Below, piece after piece: positions 21,620 through 31,965 of a DNA stretch of 64,000 nt. Origin of the DNA: Sindora glabra (Eukaryota; Streptophyta; Magnoliopsida; Fabales; Fabaceae); contig CM035226.1 in assembly GCA_020226215.1 (NCBI GenBank), positions 94,698,895 to 94,762,894 of the forward strand. Reading direction: 5' to 3'. The notes under the pieces are model-generated. The model was not told the origin of the DNA. It did no database searches and was given only the letters and a program-made list of their open reading frames with translations. The position numbers and the translations under genes were made by a program. Position 1 is the first letter of the stretch. The number at the start of each line of letters is the position of its first letter.

Positions 21620-22988
21620 TGACGTTATCCCGCAAGTGCACGGGTTTAGTTGAGTTATAGTATAAAAGATATCGTCTCCACAGGGATTGAATGTTGAATA
21701 CTAATTGAATTTCAAGGTAAATTATCTAGGTGTACCGATTGATATTGTGAATTAAGGGTAAAATGCAAAACAAAGCTTATGGATTAGGTAAAGATTTAAT
21801 TCAAATGAGATGGAAGTGTACTTAGCTTTAGGATTCCCTTGTACATTTCATTATGGAATGAAGATAATCCTTTAACTTGGTTTACTGTTAATTTAGATTG
21901 TTGGATTACTAAAAATAAGCTATATCTCATTGCAAGGCTACTAGCTACTAACCAAAAGATAAAGTGCCTAGAATTTCTCTAGTAATCACTCATCTAGGTT
22001 GCATTAACATTGCTTGAGAATCCAATTTTAGACATTTCATCCTGTGCAAAAGAATCCAATTAGCTTAATTCCTAAGTCTAATGGAGATTCCCAATGATTA
22101 TGCAAGGTCTAATTAATTAATTAATCATTCTAACCTAGAATCAACTAATCCTTTACACAAATCCAATATTCCGGAAGTATTGAACTGTTGAAATATAAAA
22201 CAGCATAATCAAATCATAAATCAATAGTAAATCTAGCTAGATTATATAAAAATCAATTCCATAAATCCATGAACAAGTTTACCCTAGTTGAGCACTAGGG
22301 TTTAGTGTGAATTCATTACACAACTAGCAGAAAACCAGAAAACAGAGAAGGAAATCAAACTAGTCATGAAGCTCTATAAATTCCTTGCTTGAATCTTCAA
22401 TCCTTTGCTTGAATCCAAGGTTAGCAGTTGCCCTTAGTGACTTTGGGTCTCTCCTAGGGTTTCTACTAACGGCTCTTCCTTTTAATTTTTTTGGTTCCCT
22501 TTCCCCCTTTCTTGATTTTTCACACAAAACTTATATGGGTAATGTACACGGGGATGACACGGCCCGTGTTGTACCCCGTGTTTCTCTGCGAAGGTTGAGC
22601 AGCATGATACACGGGTAATGACACTCCCCGTGTTTACTAACGAAGTGTTAGGTAATATGGTACACGGGGTATGACATGTCCCGTGTTTAATCCCGTGTTC
22701 TTCTGCGAGCAGCTCAGTGAAGCTTTGAAGCATTCCAGAAAGATACACGGCCTTCCACACGGGGTTTCCATACCCCGTGTTCTTTGTTAGGTGAGCAACT
22801 TTGCTTCGATTCTCTACAATTTGCATGGTTTTGGCTCCGGATCCTTTTCTACTGCTCAAATGTGTCACTTCAAAATCTGAAAATAAAATATTGAGCATTT
22901 AAGTACCCTTTTTCAATTAATTTGCACAAGATACTAATTAAATAAGTAATAAAACACATAAAATTTAAGTGCAATTGTGCATTTATCA
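21620..22988 (-). repeat. G 5' LTR
   Basis: 1369 bp, TGACGTTATCCC to CATTTATCA on the plus strand. Four dyad units at 22545-22790, a TATA-like box (minus-strand CCCATATAAG, 22530-22539), and a polyadenylation-like A/T-rich end. One dyad unit has lost a base compared with the 3' LTR (GGGGATGACAC against GGGGTATGACAC). Confidence 0.93.
22545..22790 (-). repeat. Dyad array in G 5' LTR
   Basis: Four units of CACGGGG...CCCCGTG, for example TACACGGGG with TGTACCCCGTGTTTCTC, and a compact final unit CACGGGGTTTCCATACCCCG. It sits in U3, just upstream of the TATA-like box in the coding sense. Confidence 0.88.
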
Positions 22989-22993
22989 AACAT

Positions 22994-25700
22994 CGTGGTT
23001 AAAATTGCTAGAATGATTAATGTAAAAGCACTTTTTTTCCTCTAAAAATGGAATATCTCCAACATCATTTTTTTTCTATAATTTTTGAAACAACATTTCT
23101 ATTTTCATCACTTATGGAGGCAACAATTTCAACACATATGGCACACTTAGAATCCCTATATTTACAAGTGCATTCATGGTTATCCACATAATCCATAAAT
23201 TCAAAAATTTTTGGAAACTCAACACGTATGTCATCATGAATAGAATTAACTTGTAAATCAAAATAAACAACCTTAGAACCAATAAAATTAGAGTGAAAAA
23301 TGTTAGAAAAAAATCTAAAATAGTAACAATTAAATTAGAAATATTAAAAAACAAAACTAGCAAAATTAAAAACATTAACATTAGAAAAATTGTAAGTATG
23401 AACATCATCCAATAATGGCTCCAAAGTGTGAAGAAAAGGTACAGAATTATCTTGCATGACCTTAGAAATATCAAACTTGGCTATAATACAACCAAACTTC
23501 ATGGTTAATGTTCTATCTCAAACATTAATCATAGTTTTTGCTATCTTAAGAAAAAGGCTAACTAATAATGATTGGTGGAAGGATTTTGATATCTCATTTT
23601 TTATCTTTAAAATGTAAAAATTTGCTAGAAAGATCAGTTCATTAACCTACACTAGAATATCCTCAATAATACCCAAGGGATAAATGTTAGATCTATTTGC
23701 TACTTGAATAATTACTTTTGTTTGTTTCAAAAGACCTAAATTTAAATAATTAAAAAAGAAAGAGGCATAACATTGATTGAAGTTCCTAAATCTAACATGG
23801 CATGCTTAATTCTAGTTTTGCCTATGTACATGGAATGGTAAATATGTCTAGATCTTTACATTTTCTTGGTAATTTTCTTTGAATGCTTGCAAAGACATTT
23901 GCCCCCACATTTACTTGCTCACCATTATTTAATTTTCTCTTATTAATGGATAATTTTTTAAAAAAGTTAGCATATCTTGGAATTTATTTTATTAAATCTA
24001 ACAAAGGCACATTAACTTATACTTGTCTAAAGGACTCTAAAATTTGGTTTTCATCTCTAACTTTCTTTTGTTGAAAAACTCTTCTTCTTGGAAAAAAAAA
24101 GGGGTAGGAAAATCAATGAGAGGTAGGCTATAGGGAAAGAATTCACCTCACTGCCATCATTTTCAATCTCTTTTTTTGGTTGTTTCTATGTGCTCTCTTC
24201 TAGTTATTTTTGGTTAATGGTTGACTATTGCTTGCTAATTTATGGTTGGCCTTTGGTTGTAAAGGTTTGTCAATTTTCCTATAACTTCGTAGCATGATAG
24301 CATTCAAAACTTCTTTATTCCTTGTATTGCTAAAAGATAGTTAATTTGATTCTTATGCTCTTAATTTAATTAAGGTAGAAGATAGTTAGCTAATTTGAGT
24401 TTAAAAATTTGTAACAATGGCCTCTATTCACTACTAGAATTTTAAGTTGTTTGCTACCATTTACTTGACTAATTTTTTAAATGTTAGCTAAAAGGAGGAT
24501 AACTTCATTTCTAGTTTTTTGAATAAGGTTAGGTTGCATTCTATTATAGGTAGGAGCAAAGGGAGGATGTTAAAATTAGCTAGGGTTGCTGCCATATTTG
24601 AAATTTTAATTTTCTCTCCGACCAAGATACTGAGCTTGTTGCTAGTGATACTAGTTGGGCTATTAGAATTAGTTTAGTTTTACTACTGGAATTAAGGCTT
24701 AGTAGGATAAATGGTTATTGCATATGCTAGAGAAGAATACTTATCATCTTGTAATATAGGATAGGAATTTATTAGATGAATTAGCAAGAGCAAATGCCAT
24801 AAAGTTTAGTAGAATAAACTTGGATTTGTTGCTATTGTCCCATTACCATTTGTCTAATTAAAGAGTTAATTCATCTAATCTATTTTCTAGTCTTTGCTAG
24901 TTTGAATTGGAAAAATTGAGCTCATGCATGCCTCTAGTAATCATAACAATAATTTTGGTTCCAAATTGTTGGGATTTAGTTGCCATATTTATTATAAGAT
25001 CTCTGGCTACCATGGGAGTTTTATTTACTAATGTGCAACCACTTATTGCATCAATCATACTCCTATCCATAGGAAGAAGGCCTTCATAAAAGCATTAGAT
25101 TAGAAATTGCTCACTAATCTGGTGTTGTGGATAGCTTGCATACAACTTCTTGAATCTTTCCCAATATTTATATAATATCTTTCCATTTAGTTGCCTAATG
25201 CAACATTATTCTTTCCTTATTGCAATTGCTCTATATGTTAGGAAACATTTTTCAAGCAACATCTATTTCATGTCATTCTAGTAGGTTACAAAACTAGGTT
25301 GCAAATAGTATAGCCAATCCTTGGCTTCATTAGCAAAGGAGAAAGGAAAGGCCCTCAGTTTGATGTGGTCTTCTGAGATTCCTTGATGCTTTATGGTTAA
25401 GCACACCACATGAAATTCCTTTAAATTCTTATGAGGATCCTTAATTGCAAGACCATGTAATCTTGGTAGCAGATGAACTAGACCAGATTTTAGCTTAAGA
25501 TCAGCATCAAGTTCAGGATATTGGATGCCTAAGGGTTAGTAGGGCAACCAATTCCTTCAAAGTTCTATTACTATTAGCTATGCTATCAAAGTTATTTAAA
25601 GGTTTAGAATGGGGGGAGGGAATGCTAGAAATATCTTTATTTCTACTCCTACACAAAAAATAAAAAGCTTTATCAATTTTAAAATCAAAATTTACTAATT
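22994..25700 (-). pseudogene. D gag-protease remnant
   Basis: Decayed minus-strand coding homologous to G gag-protease. Near 25300-25400 the translation reads LRAFPFSFANEAKDWL, matching G's LRLFPFSLKDRARAWL gag motif. At 23780-23830, a stretch corresponding to the protease sequence around the catalytic site aligns with G 19420-19480. Every frame is broken by many stops. The frame continues across the G and A1 insertions to about 11430. No RT or integrase motif was found in D. Confidence 0.7.
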
Positions 25701-26322
25701 AGCAATAGTTCTCCTAGTCATGCACTACCACTACACTAAGTTACACTAGACAAAACCATAAAAGTACCAAAACACTAAAATACTAATGCACTATAGAAAA
25801 ATACCTAAACACATCTAATTAACCTATCTAGATATTTTTAAAAACTATGGAACCACCATAAAATGAAAGCTCTAACCATAAAACCCAAAAATGTAATAAA
25901 AATCTCAAAAATAAAAAGTGGTCAAAACAGTGGAATTTGGATAAAAAACACTATATCTCATAAGTAAAGCTTGTGCCTTTTGATGAAGAAAAAATTAAAA
26001 CTAGCATAATAAAATTTTTTAGCTCAATTGAAGCTAGTAAGACCTAATACCTATCCAAAGGGATAGGGTGCAAAATTATGTAAAACTAGTTTCTTTAGGC
26101 CAAAAATCTCTATTTAAGTGTGAGATAAATTAAAATATGATAAATTTCAATGGAGGAATATGCAAGAATGAAAGAATATAAGAGAATCCAAGAAAATGCA
26201 AAAAAATTATAGCTATCATAAAATGAAAATAATACACTAATAAATGTAATTACTAACTGTATTGCTTGGATAATTTTGTAATACAAAGCTAGTAATATGA
26301 AGGAAAATATTAATTCAAGTAG
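25701..26322 (-). other. D untranslated leader
   Basis: About 620 bases of AT-rich sequence between D gag and its primer site. No coding or RNA gene recognised. Confidence 0.45.
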
Positions 26323-26341
26323 ATCCCCAACAATGATGCCA
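26323..26341 (-). other. Degenerate tRNA-Asp primer site of D
   Basis: The plus strand reads ATCCCCAACAATGATGCCA, against ATCCCCGGCAACGGCGCCA expected from tRNA-Asp. All differences are C-to-T or G-to-A transitions. It lies 6 bases from the right LTR, as in G. Confidence 0.8.
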
Positions 26342-26347
26342 AAATTT

Positions 26348-27991
26348 TGATTCTGCACATCACAATGCACCAAAATGAAATTAGTGCTGGTTTGCTAAAA
26401 ACTAATGCAGTATAAGATATCAGACTACGTTGCATCCTTATGATCCATTGAATTACCTTTTCTAAATTGATCCATTAATAATGCTTACATATTTGTTTAA
26501 TTTATTATTACACTAGAAATAAAAGAAACAAATGAAATAGATAAAATTGCAATGAAATAAGATGCAGATAAAATGTAACAATATGCTAATATAATGCAGA
26601 ATTCTATATCATGTAGAATCTAGTATGCAAAACATAGAATTAGGGGGTGTGAATTGAAATTTAATTGAAAATATTAAACAAAGCAAAATGCAAAATAAAT
26701 AGCAAGGAAGAAAACCAATATAATGAAATAGTCAATTGAAGGAATTGAAAACTCTATTTGGATCAATCATGGATCAATTAATATTTGACTTTTTTAATTA
26801 ATCTTTCAACTTTGAATTACTCGAAACCACTACAATAATTCATAAATTCTACACTAGATAACCATCTAAGATTTAATTAATCAAGATTAGTCAAATTAAG
26901 CAACCATTATATAATCCTTAAGCTATATCAAAATTGATTTAAAGATAGAATTCAACTAAATTGAGTAATTAAATAAGAAACTTCCAAATTAATCCTTTAA
27001 CCCTCTGCCCCTATATGTAAAATTGTGATCGACAAACTAAAATTCAATATCAAAATAACAAAAGATTAGAAATCACAAGGATGAATACCAATTATACTAA
27101 ATCAACATTTAACATGTATAATTTCAAGAAATCAATACAAGTAATTAGGAAAAAAGCAAAATTAATTAGAGAAAGTCAACATTGCAAATTATAATATCAT
27201 AATCCAAAAGAGAAAAGTCTTAAAATCCTTAAATTAACTCTAAATTTAGCTTTCCATGGTAAGAGAACATGAACTAAAAAAAAAGAAAAGAAAATTGTGT
27301 TATTGAATCTTATCAAGGGTGTGAAGTTTGATTTCTAATATGTGTTCTTGCCTTTATACTCGACTTAATTATTATAAAACCCTATTGGAACTGAGTTCTA
27401 TGCCTTTTAGGATTATAAGAATAGGGCCTTCCTAATTTTTAGAAGCCAAGAATCTATTTTTACAAAACAATTAACTTTAAGAGTTATAATAGTGAATTGC
27501 CCTAGGTCTCACTTGTAACAAGTAAAAGATCATTAAAATAATATAATTTGGGTAAAGCATAAATAGGCAATTTATAGATCTAAGTCTTATGAAGATTTGA
27601 ATACTAGTTTCATATTAATTAGACTTTTTTAACTCTAGATTTGGCTTAAAAATTAAAACTGGCTCAACTAGGATAGAATAAGGTTTAAATTTCTTAGGTA
27701 AATAAGGCCTTTAAGGAGTTTAAACTGGGCTTTGGTCAAAATGTTGAAGTTGATGATCTTTCTTTAAGCTTTCCAATGGTTTAAAGGTCGTCCCAATCTA
27801 ACATATATAGCCTATGATATAGTTAATAAATAGAAATAGTATCAAATTTCAATATTAACTAAAGAAATTTAAAATATTGTAAAACCAATCCAAAACTATA
27901 AAATAAGGCCAATTTTGTAAAATTTAGCAAATATAACACACTAGAAGACATGAAATAGGAGGAAATAATATAGATAAAATCTTGATTTTTA
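26348..27991 (-). repeat. D right LTR (5' LTR)
   Basis: 1644 bp, from TGATTCTGCACATC to CTTGATTTTTA on the plus strand, uninterrupted. It matches the split left LTR. The last bases have decayed from ..TTATCA to ..TTTTTA. Beyond it the chromovirus RT reading resumes. Confidence 0.88.
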
Positions 27992-27996
27992 GTGAT

Positions 27997-28200
27997 ATAC
28001 TAGGCTGTATAAAACTTTTATCTATCAGATCTTGTAATTGCTACTTTAACTCTTTTAATTTTACTAGTGCAATTCTATAAGGAGTAATAGATATTGAGTC
28101 TATTCTAGATATAGTTTCAATTGTAAATTCAATCTCCTAATTAGATGGTAATCCAGGTAAATCATTTAGAAAAATATTGGTAAATTCTTTCACTATAAAA
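27997..28200 (-). pseudogene. Chromovirus RT, N-terminal part
   Basis: The minus strand translates to DLPGLPSN, EIEFTIE, SISITPYRIALVKLKELK and QLQDLID, matching the standard start of gypsy RT (DLPGLPP.REVEF.I....PIS..PYRMAP.ELKELK.QL..LL). It stops where D begins. The following RT residues (KKKDGS) are at 5230, on the far side of D. Confidence 0.88.
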
Positions 28201-28329
28201 AGCTTATCTACTGCTACTTTTACTAAAGCTATCCATATGACACATCCTTTATCCACCAACTTCTTAATTTTTTTACATGTCACAGAAGTAGGAATTCCTG
28301 CCTTCTTTTCACCTTGAAAGACTTGGATT

Positions 28330-28554
28330 TCACCCTAAATTTGGATGATTATCTATCCAGATTGCACAATTATTAACACCATAGGCTATTAGCATTAATT
28401 CACCTATTATTGTATTTATCATTAAGGGTTCAACTAACTCATCTAATGGTTTCAAAAGTTTGACTATTAAATTTTTAGATATGAATAAATATGTAGCATT
28501 AGGATTAAATAATATTTTTATAAGAAAGGTTTTGACTAATATACCTTTCATCAC
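28330..28554 (-). pseudogene. Chromovirus protease remnant
   Basis: A minus-strand open stretch with ILFNPNATYLFISKNLIVKL and PLDELVEPLMINT, aligning with the usual VLFDSGATHSFIS....L and PLxxPLxVxTPxG. The catalytic DSG is changed to NPN, so it would be inactive. It lies between gag and RT in the correct order. Confidence 0.8.
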
Positions 28555-29480
28555 TGCATTGGAGGCTTGGGCTTCTTAAATTATTATGGCAAATGCCTAA
28601 GCTTTTGTTCTAGCCAATTTCTTTCCCATATTCTTTCTTGATATTGTTGATGGTTTCACTTAGGTTATATTCTGAGTAGGTCATGTGCTAAAGGTCATGA
28701 CATTGCTTTCTTATTGAGTAGTTAGGCATTTTATCCACATCTAAAGCAAGATCTACTTTATCTAAAGTAACTAAAGTTGCATGGTGGGCACTATAGTATT
28801 TTGCTAGGTAGTGGAGGAAATGGATAAGCTTCATTGAAGACATCAAAACTATTTCCAATTTTATTATCAGAAACTTTCTTTGAAAGTCTTCTTTAGTTGG
28901 CTTTATTTTTGCTTACTTGCTCACTTGCTCACTCCCAATTAACACATTCTAAGTGGTTACCTTTTTCCTAGTGTCTCTTTTACTTCTTCGCTAAAATTTT
29001 AACTATATTTTTCCTTCTAAGTCCACTTCCTAATTTTGCCTATCTTTAGCACATAGTCTTACTTTAATTGCTTGATCTAAGGGTTACTTATATGTTATAT
29101 TATCAAAGACATTTACTTAATCATAGAAATAGTCTCAAAAATCATGCACAAATTGACTTACCCTTGTTTTCTCAATAAGTACCAAATGTTTTGTATATTA
29201 GGATAACTAAGTGAATTGGGCATCTATTATCCCACTAGTATGGGTTCTTAAGTTAATCATTCAAATTCAGAAGCCTTGGCTTCATGAATGCTTGGAGGTA
29301 AAAATCTATCCATAAACTCAATTTTAAATTGTCACCAAGTAATAGGTTTATGAGCAATAATTATAGGTTTGATATTGTAGCTATACCAAAAATGAGCAAC
29401 ATCCTCTAATTGGTAGTCCACTAATTCCATCATCATTTTTATCACATCCTATTGATAAGCAAAATGTTTACATATTTATT
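28555..29480 (-). pseudogene. Chromovirus gag remnant
   Basis: The minus strand gives VDYQLEDVAHFWYSY, then FMDRFLPPSIHEAKASEFE and, near 28740, CFRCG, the start of a zinc knuckle. These match plant chromovirus gag (YRLEDVA..W, F...F.P.....K..EF, CF.CG..GH). The N-terminal third is missing: similarity ends near 29480, where different sequence begins. Confidence 0.78.
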
Positions 29481-30460
29481 TTCACTTATATAATGCATTT
29501 GAGGATGTCATCTAAGCTTAATTTAATAAATTTTATTGCATTTTATGAATGGGTTATGATTTTGAGATAAAATTAAAATTTTTGGATAATGCTAGATTTC
29601 AACCCTATTTTAGGTTTTAGGCCATATCTGCAGCTTGAATATCAAATTGAGTCATTTTTTATATGGATTAAAAGTTAAGAGAAAGCCCATCAACTTTCAT
29701 GTTGTAGTTAAAACCCAGTTTTATCTTTAAGGATTTCAAAATCTGTTTAGAAGTTGAAACAATGGTTTTGTATGAATTTGAACTATTCCTATCGATTTAG
29801 CCATAACTAGAGCTAAAGATGTCAAAATTGGTGTTTCTTGAGCACATTTTAAAGCTAACATCTGGCTTCACAACTTTCATGTTGACTAAAAAATGTGACT
29901 TCACCATTTTGATTAACAAAAAATGGCAATAATCTAGAAGTGTGGCTACTGCGAGGTCAAGATTGGTGGCTTGACAAGTTAAAATCTTTGCATCCATTCA
30001 CCTATAAATATAAAAGAGCTGAAGGCATAAAGGAGAGCAAATTTTAGAGAGGAAGTAGAGAGCATTTAGAGTTTAGTTTCATGCATTTTTAGTTCTTCTT
30101 ACATACCTTCGCAATGGAAGACTAGGTAGTCCACTTACATGGATGGTTTAGGTTGCCACCTATATGGATGGTTTTACCTTTTACATGAATCACTAGAATT
30201 TCTATTTTCATGCATTTATAATTGTATCTTTATATTTTGATCATGAATGTTATGATGTTTTCATTTTATTTTGAGTTTATTTTTGATTTCATTATAAACT
30301 AAATCTTCATTTTCCTAGGATAATGACGTAGCTTAATAATGATAAATTGAATTTTAGTTTATTGAATCTAGTTTTAGTTTTCTTCTCCATGATTGAGTTA
30401 TAATTATTGTTCTTAATGCTTTCAATTGATTTACCACCTTTTGAATGATTTCAATACGTA
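29481..30460 (+). mobile_element. LTR-like remnant with promoter signals
   Basis: About 1 kb of non-coding sequence that replaces the expected 5' end of the chromovirus. The first half carries phrases reminiscent of other LTRs here (GGCCATATCTGCAGC, CATCAACTTTCATGTTG). A TATA box lies at 30001, followed by a purine-rich leader and T-rich sequence. It is cut on the right by the copia 3' LTR at 30461. Probably a fragment of another gypsy LTR; the family is not recognised. Confidence 0.4.
30000..30014 (+). promoter_or_regulatory. TATA box in LTR-like remnant
   Basis: ACCTATAAATATAAAAG is a strong plant TATA element. The transcript start would fall near the purine-rich AGGAGAGCAAATTTTAGAG or AGAGAGGAAGTAGAGAGC sequences. 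No gene follows before the copia LTR. Confidence 0.5.
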
Positions 30461-31951
30461 TGTTGGGACTAGAAGGAGATGCTGGAAATCGCGCATCATA
30501 CATGCACAACGAAATAAAAATTTTGCACGATTTCTACCAAGGATCCATGCGAATTTAGAACACCATAGATTAGGGATTAGGGTTTATACCTTTCGGCCAA
30601 AAATCTGCTGTCCGCTACACAGCAAATCGGATCTGCTTCTGTCCGTTTTCCAATCCAATCTGCTCTCCCAATTACGAACCGGAATAGAAACTAGAAGATC
30701 AGATCACCAGTCCAGCGTTTATGTGGCTGCACCTCTGTGGTATCCACACGAACCCGTGAATCACCGATGAATGTCCACTACACACACCGGTTAGAATTGA
30801 TCTCCTTACACCTCGTAGTGCTAGCTACGCCTCTTCAGGAGTTTTGGTCAAGGAAAGGTGCTAGGGTTTTCTATGCCTTTTTGGGGTGTGTGAATAATGA
30901 TAGTCATCCTATTGTTACCCAATAAGCCTATTTAAATAGGTGCATAGAAAAATCTAACCTATTTGGGCTTTATTCCATGTACAATTATAGGCTTACTATT
31001 GGGCCTTATAATTATAACATGAATTCCCAAATATTAAGCCCAAATAATTTGGTCCATTAATTCCAAATTCACTAGGCTCTAAGTATGCGACCTTACAAGC
31101 TCTCATTACGTTGGCAATGACCATTAATCATATTAATGATCATAAACAATGATTGGTGTCTAGCAACGCATCATTGTTACCCAAGTAATGAGAAAGTCGG
31201 TGATTTGACTAAACATTTACACGTGATCATCACTTATGTCCTTTTGTCCTATACATCTAGATTGAGCACGAGACATGGACCGTGTCATTTCCGTATAGCC
31301 CAATCTTAAGGTTTCTTGATTCCTAAGTAAGCTAACTGAAACAAATGTAATCGACATCTCATGTCAATTCATCTGAGCATGGCCATGCATTTTCTCAGCT
31401 TTACTTAATCAAGGGGCCCATAGATGTTACTCCTGTTATATAGGAGGGATGAATCCCATCTTGATCATACAAACCCCTCCGCATGATATGTGACATATCC
31501 AATATCTACCCTTGCATTCACTTAACCATTAGTGATATAGAATAGTATCAAAATATGAAACTCACATGTAGGGAACCTTGGTGATCTCAGGTCAAAGGAC
31601 CATATTAATAATGATCATTAAAAACCACTTATGATACTCATATAACGATCCATGTAGTGTTCTTAATATGGGTCGGTCCAGTATACAAGTTCTCTAACTT
31701 GTACTTATGTGTAAACTTAATATCCCATATAAGTCTTCACACATGCTAGTCTTAAAATATCAAAGCAACCTAATCCACAATGATATATGACTAGGGACAT
31801 TTAAAAATACAATTATTCTAAGGTTATTATTATAATTGAATATATTACGCAGACAATATATATAAATATAATAATTGAAATTGCCATTAAAATAACATGA
31901 TTCAAAATTACAATCACCAATATGATTAGTTTTAGGGCATATACACTAATA
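30461..31951 (-). repeat. Copia B 3' LTR
   Basis: 1491 bp, TGTTGGGACTAG to ACACTAATA on the plus strand; the last dinucleotide has changed from CA to TA. It closely matches the solo LTR at 43316-44689. A TATA-like element lies in CTATTTAAATAGG at 30928-30940. A block GAGCATGGCCATGCATTTTC at 31376-31395 is shared with family A LTRs. Confidence 0.92.
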
Positions 31952-31965
31952 ATCTCCCACTTGCA
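31952..31965 (-). other. Polypurine tract of copia B
   Basis: The minus strand reads GTGCAAGTGGGAGAT directly before the LTR and directly after the pol stop codon. This is a typical plant copia junction. Confidence 0.9.

Larger units (their letters stand above)
13346..22988 (-). mobile_element. Element G: non-autonomous Athila-like retrotransposon
   Basis: 9643 bp with perfect target duplications AACAT (13341-13345, 22989-22993) and two LTRs of 1369 bp each. The coding sense is minus. In order it has the 5' LTR (21620-22988), tRNA-Asp primer site, gag with zinc knuckle, protease, a CACGGGG dyad array, an ATHILA ORF-1-like gene, two polypurine modules and the 3' LTR (13346-14714). No RT, RNase H or integrase is present, so it would need enzymes from a relative. 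In the first 700 bp the LTRs differ at about 28 sites by hand count (about 4%), nearly all transitions, so the insertion is not recent. Confidence 0.93.
5242..27991 (-). mobile_element. Element D: Athila-like gag-protease retrotransposon
   Basis: The two LTRs (5242-10057, itself interrupted, and 26348-27991) start TGATT.TGCA on the plus strand and share sequence throughout. The flanks are GTAAC (5237-5241) and GTGAT (27992-27996), a 5-bp duplication with two transitions. The chromovirus RT resumes on each side, which supports the insertion point. The minus strand holds decayed gag and protease, a degenerate tRNA-Asp primer site and a polypurine tract; no RT or integrase was seen. Insertions inside it are E1, A1 and G. 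Confidence 0.85.
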
